A stretch of DNA of 7,710 nt from Planctomycetaceae bacterium (GTDB lineage: Bacteria; Planctomycetota; Planctomycetia; Pirellulales; Thermoguttaceae): NCBI GenBank assembly GCA_031287585.1, contig JAITST010000232.1, forward strand, positions 1 through 7,710, read 5' to 3'. Positions 6,189 through 7,710 of the stretch are shown in pieces. The stretch's first letter is position 1, and each line of letters starts with the position of its first letter. The position numbers and the translations under genes were made by a program. The notes beneath the pieces are model-generated. The model saw only the letters and a list, made by a program, of their open reading frames with translations. It did no database searches and was not told where the DNA came from.

Positions 6189-7499
6189 ATGCGACACCAC
6201 ATACTCACAATTATCGTTCTCGTTCTTTGTTCGCCGCTTGCGTTTTCGCAGCCGCCTCTTATTATGCCGGATAATCCGAAAATTACGCAGGGGATTACCG
6301 CTGCTATTGCTGGTAACGATGACGAGGCAACGCGGTTGTTTCGGGAAGCAGTTGCGGAAGAGCCGGATATTGCGCCGCCGGGTCTTGATGTTGCCGGAAG
6401 GTTGGCTAATAGTTCTGACGACAGCCGTGCCGAAAAAGTTATGTACTGGATTGAGAAAACCGCAGAAGATTTTCCAAATGACCCGGAAGCGTTTTTGTTG
6501 TTAGCGGAACTAGCAATCGACGAACAACGTTACGTCGAAGCCGGTTTACTTGTCAAACACGCCGAGCCGCTAGTCGCAGCGATGCCGGACAAGTCGTTGC
6601 GAAAAATTCCGCTCACGGGACGTTCGATGTTGATTTATGTTTCGATGGCAGAAAACAGAAATCGGTGGGCTGAAGCAGTTGAATTGTTGCAAAAGATGAT
6701 TGTGAAATGGTCTGACCGAACCGAGTTGGTTTTCCGTCTCGGACGTGACCAGTTCAAGAGCGGTAAACGTGACGACGGAATCGCAACAATAAAAAAATGG
6801 GCAGAGCAAACGAAAGGACAACCGAATGAGCAATCGGTCACGTTAATCATTTTCGGACTTTATGAAAACGAAGGTTTGCACGACGATGCGTGGAGTTATC
6901 TCGAACAGGCGATTAAAACTGAACCGGAAAATGTTCGTCTGCAAGTGCAAGCATCGCAGATAAAGTTGCGTCAGGGTGAACTTGACACCGCGAAAAAGTT
7001 TTTGGAAACGGCAATAAAACTCGCACCGACGAACCCGTTCGTGGAACGTCAGCAAGCGGTGATTGCACTTTATGACAAAGATTTCGCGAAGGCGGAGAAG
7101 TTGTTTGAAATGCTGTTGATTGAGTATCCGGCAGACCGCACGATTCGGTCAGGACTCGCGTTAGCACTTTGTTCACAGGATAACAGTATCAAACTCAAAC
7201 GTGCCGTTCAACTGGTAAACGAATCGTATCGTAACAATCCCGACGACATAGAAACAGCCGAGTCAGTAGCGTTGGTGTCGATATGGCAAGGTAACACTGA
7301 GTTCGCGGAACAGATTCTAACGGAACGATTCGACAGGGGCGAGATGAGTCCGGTAGGTGCGTACTATATTGCGTTAGTTTACAACCGAAGTAAAAGAAAA
7401 GAAGAAGCCAAGATATTTTTAGAAGCATCGTTAAGCGGGACAAATTTTCCACAACGTGCGGACGCGGAGAAGTTGAAAGAAGAATTGGATAAGGATTAG
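6189..7499 (+). CDS. Exported tetratricopeptide-repeat protein, function unknown
   Basis: A 436-residue protein with a signal peptide: MRHH, a hydrophobic stretch at 5-17, and a likely signal peptidase I site after AFS (residue 20). Cys14 is not in a lipobox, so I do not call it a lipoprotein. The rest is almost all helix pairs of the TPR type. Fairly clear repeats lie at about 31-60, 98-131, 150-178, 215-248, 249-282, 284-316, 355-385 and 389-416. The repeat at 249-282 (from VRLQVQASQIKLRQGEL on) is the most canonical. There is no enzymatic domain and no transmembrane anchor after the signal. TPR arrays bind other proteins, so a scaffold role in the periplasm or cell envelope is the natural guess, but nothing names a partner. 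ATG 6189 places the signal peptide at the very N-terminus and has no Shine-Dalgarno sequence. The 188-base gap leaves co-transcription with aroDE uncertain. Confidence 0.88.
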   Translation: MRHHILTIIVLVLCSPLAFSQPPLIMPDNPKITQGITAAIAGNDDEATRLFREAVAEEPDIAPPGLDVAGRLANSSDDSRAEKVMYWIEKTAEDFPNDPEAFLLLAELAIDEQRYVEAGLLVKHAEPLVAAMPDKSLRKIPLTGRSMLIYVSMAENRNRWAEAVELLQKMIVKWSDRTELVFRLGRDQFKSGKRDDGIATIKKWAEQTKGQPNEQSVTLIIFGLYENEGLHDDAWSYLEQAIKTEPENVRLQVQASQIKLRQGELDTAKKFLETAIKLAPTNPFVERQQAVIALYDKDFAKAEKLFEMLLIEYPADRTIRSGLALALCSQDNSIKLKRAVQLVNESYRNNPDDIETAESVALVSIWQGNTEFAEQILTERFDRGEMSPVGAYYIALVYNRSKRKEEAKIFLEASLSGTNFPQRADAEKLKEELDKD

Positions 7500-7500
7500 A

Positions 7501-7526
7501 GGATGGCATTGGAAACGAGTGCATCC
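7501..7526 (+). terminator. Weak bulged hairpin just after the TPR gene
   Basis: GGATGGCA (7501-7508) pairs with TGCATCC (7520-7526) over seven pairs with one bulged G, two bases past the stop codon. CCGCG follows instead of a U-tract, so it is not a standard intrinsic terminator. It may stabilise the 3' end or act with a factor. The remaining bases to 7710 contain no open frame or repeat that I can support; a 5-base CACAC/GTGTG stem near 7583-7600 is too short to call. Confidence 0.22.
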
Positions 7527-7710
7527 CCGCGATTGGGTTAGCACGTTTTATATTTTCGTAGAGACGCAATGTTGTTGGTATCACACGGACGCGGGTGTGT
7601 AAACTTTAGTGGGGGATTTTGTTTTCAACTAAATGGCACAAAAAATGCTGTGTCCGAGTAACATAACAAAATAATGCCCTAAATCCTTGTTAAGTCACCG
7701 TAAAACAATA

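Noticed and set aside
7195..7584. 129-codon open frame on minus over the end of the TPR gene
   Set aside because: It starts at a GTG without a ribosome binding site, runs antisense through clear TPR coding sequence, and its translation has no recognisable features.

Overview
The window looks like chromosomal DNA from a planctomycete, probably one of moderate GC content. The best evidence is the central gene, a fusion of type I 3-dehydroquinate dehydratase (AroD) and shikimate dehydrogenase (AroE) in one chain. That fusion is typical of Planctomycetes, although plants and chlamydiae also have AroD-AroE fusions. No gene here has a convincing Shine-Dalgarno sequence at its start, which also suits that phylum. 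The assignment is an inference from family knowledge; no search was run.

Layout from left to right. Bases 1-93 hold an open frame cut by the window edge, and its strand cannot be settled. Bases 127 to about 490 carry, on the minus strand, the decayed remains of a DDE-type transposase spread over at least two frameshifts. Bases 587-4078 (minus) encode a large soluble hybrid histidine kinase with the order PAS-PAS-PAS-GAF-HisKA-HATPase-REC-REC. A divergent, AT-rich intergenic region of about 400 bases follows. It contains a possible leaderless kinase promoter, a lone 36-base element resembling a CRISPR repeat, and nested inverted repeats. Bases 4480-6000 (plus) encode the AroD-AroE fusion. Bases 6189-7499 (plus) encode an exported tetratricopeptide-repeat protein of unknown role. 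The last 211 bases hold no gene that I can support.

The genes do not form an obvious pathway cluster. The kinase is divergent from the aro gene, and no partner response regulator or Hpt protein is in view. The aro gene catalyses two consecutive steps of the shikimate pathway. The TPR gene follows after 188 bases, so co-transcription is possible but not indicated.

Points for a second look: the solitary CRISPR-repeat-like element with alternative pairings upstream of aroDE; two cysteine clusters in the kinase; a degenerate first receiver domain; an acidic residue where AroE normally has its NADPH-binding Arg motif; a Gln-to-Met change at the AroD substrate site; and the transposase relic. I found no clear new defence or biosynthetic system.
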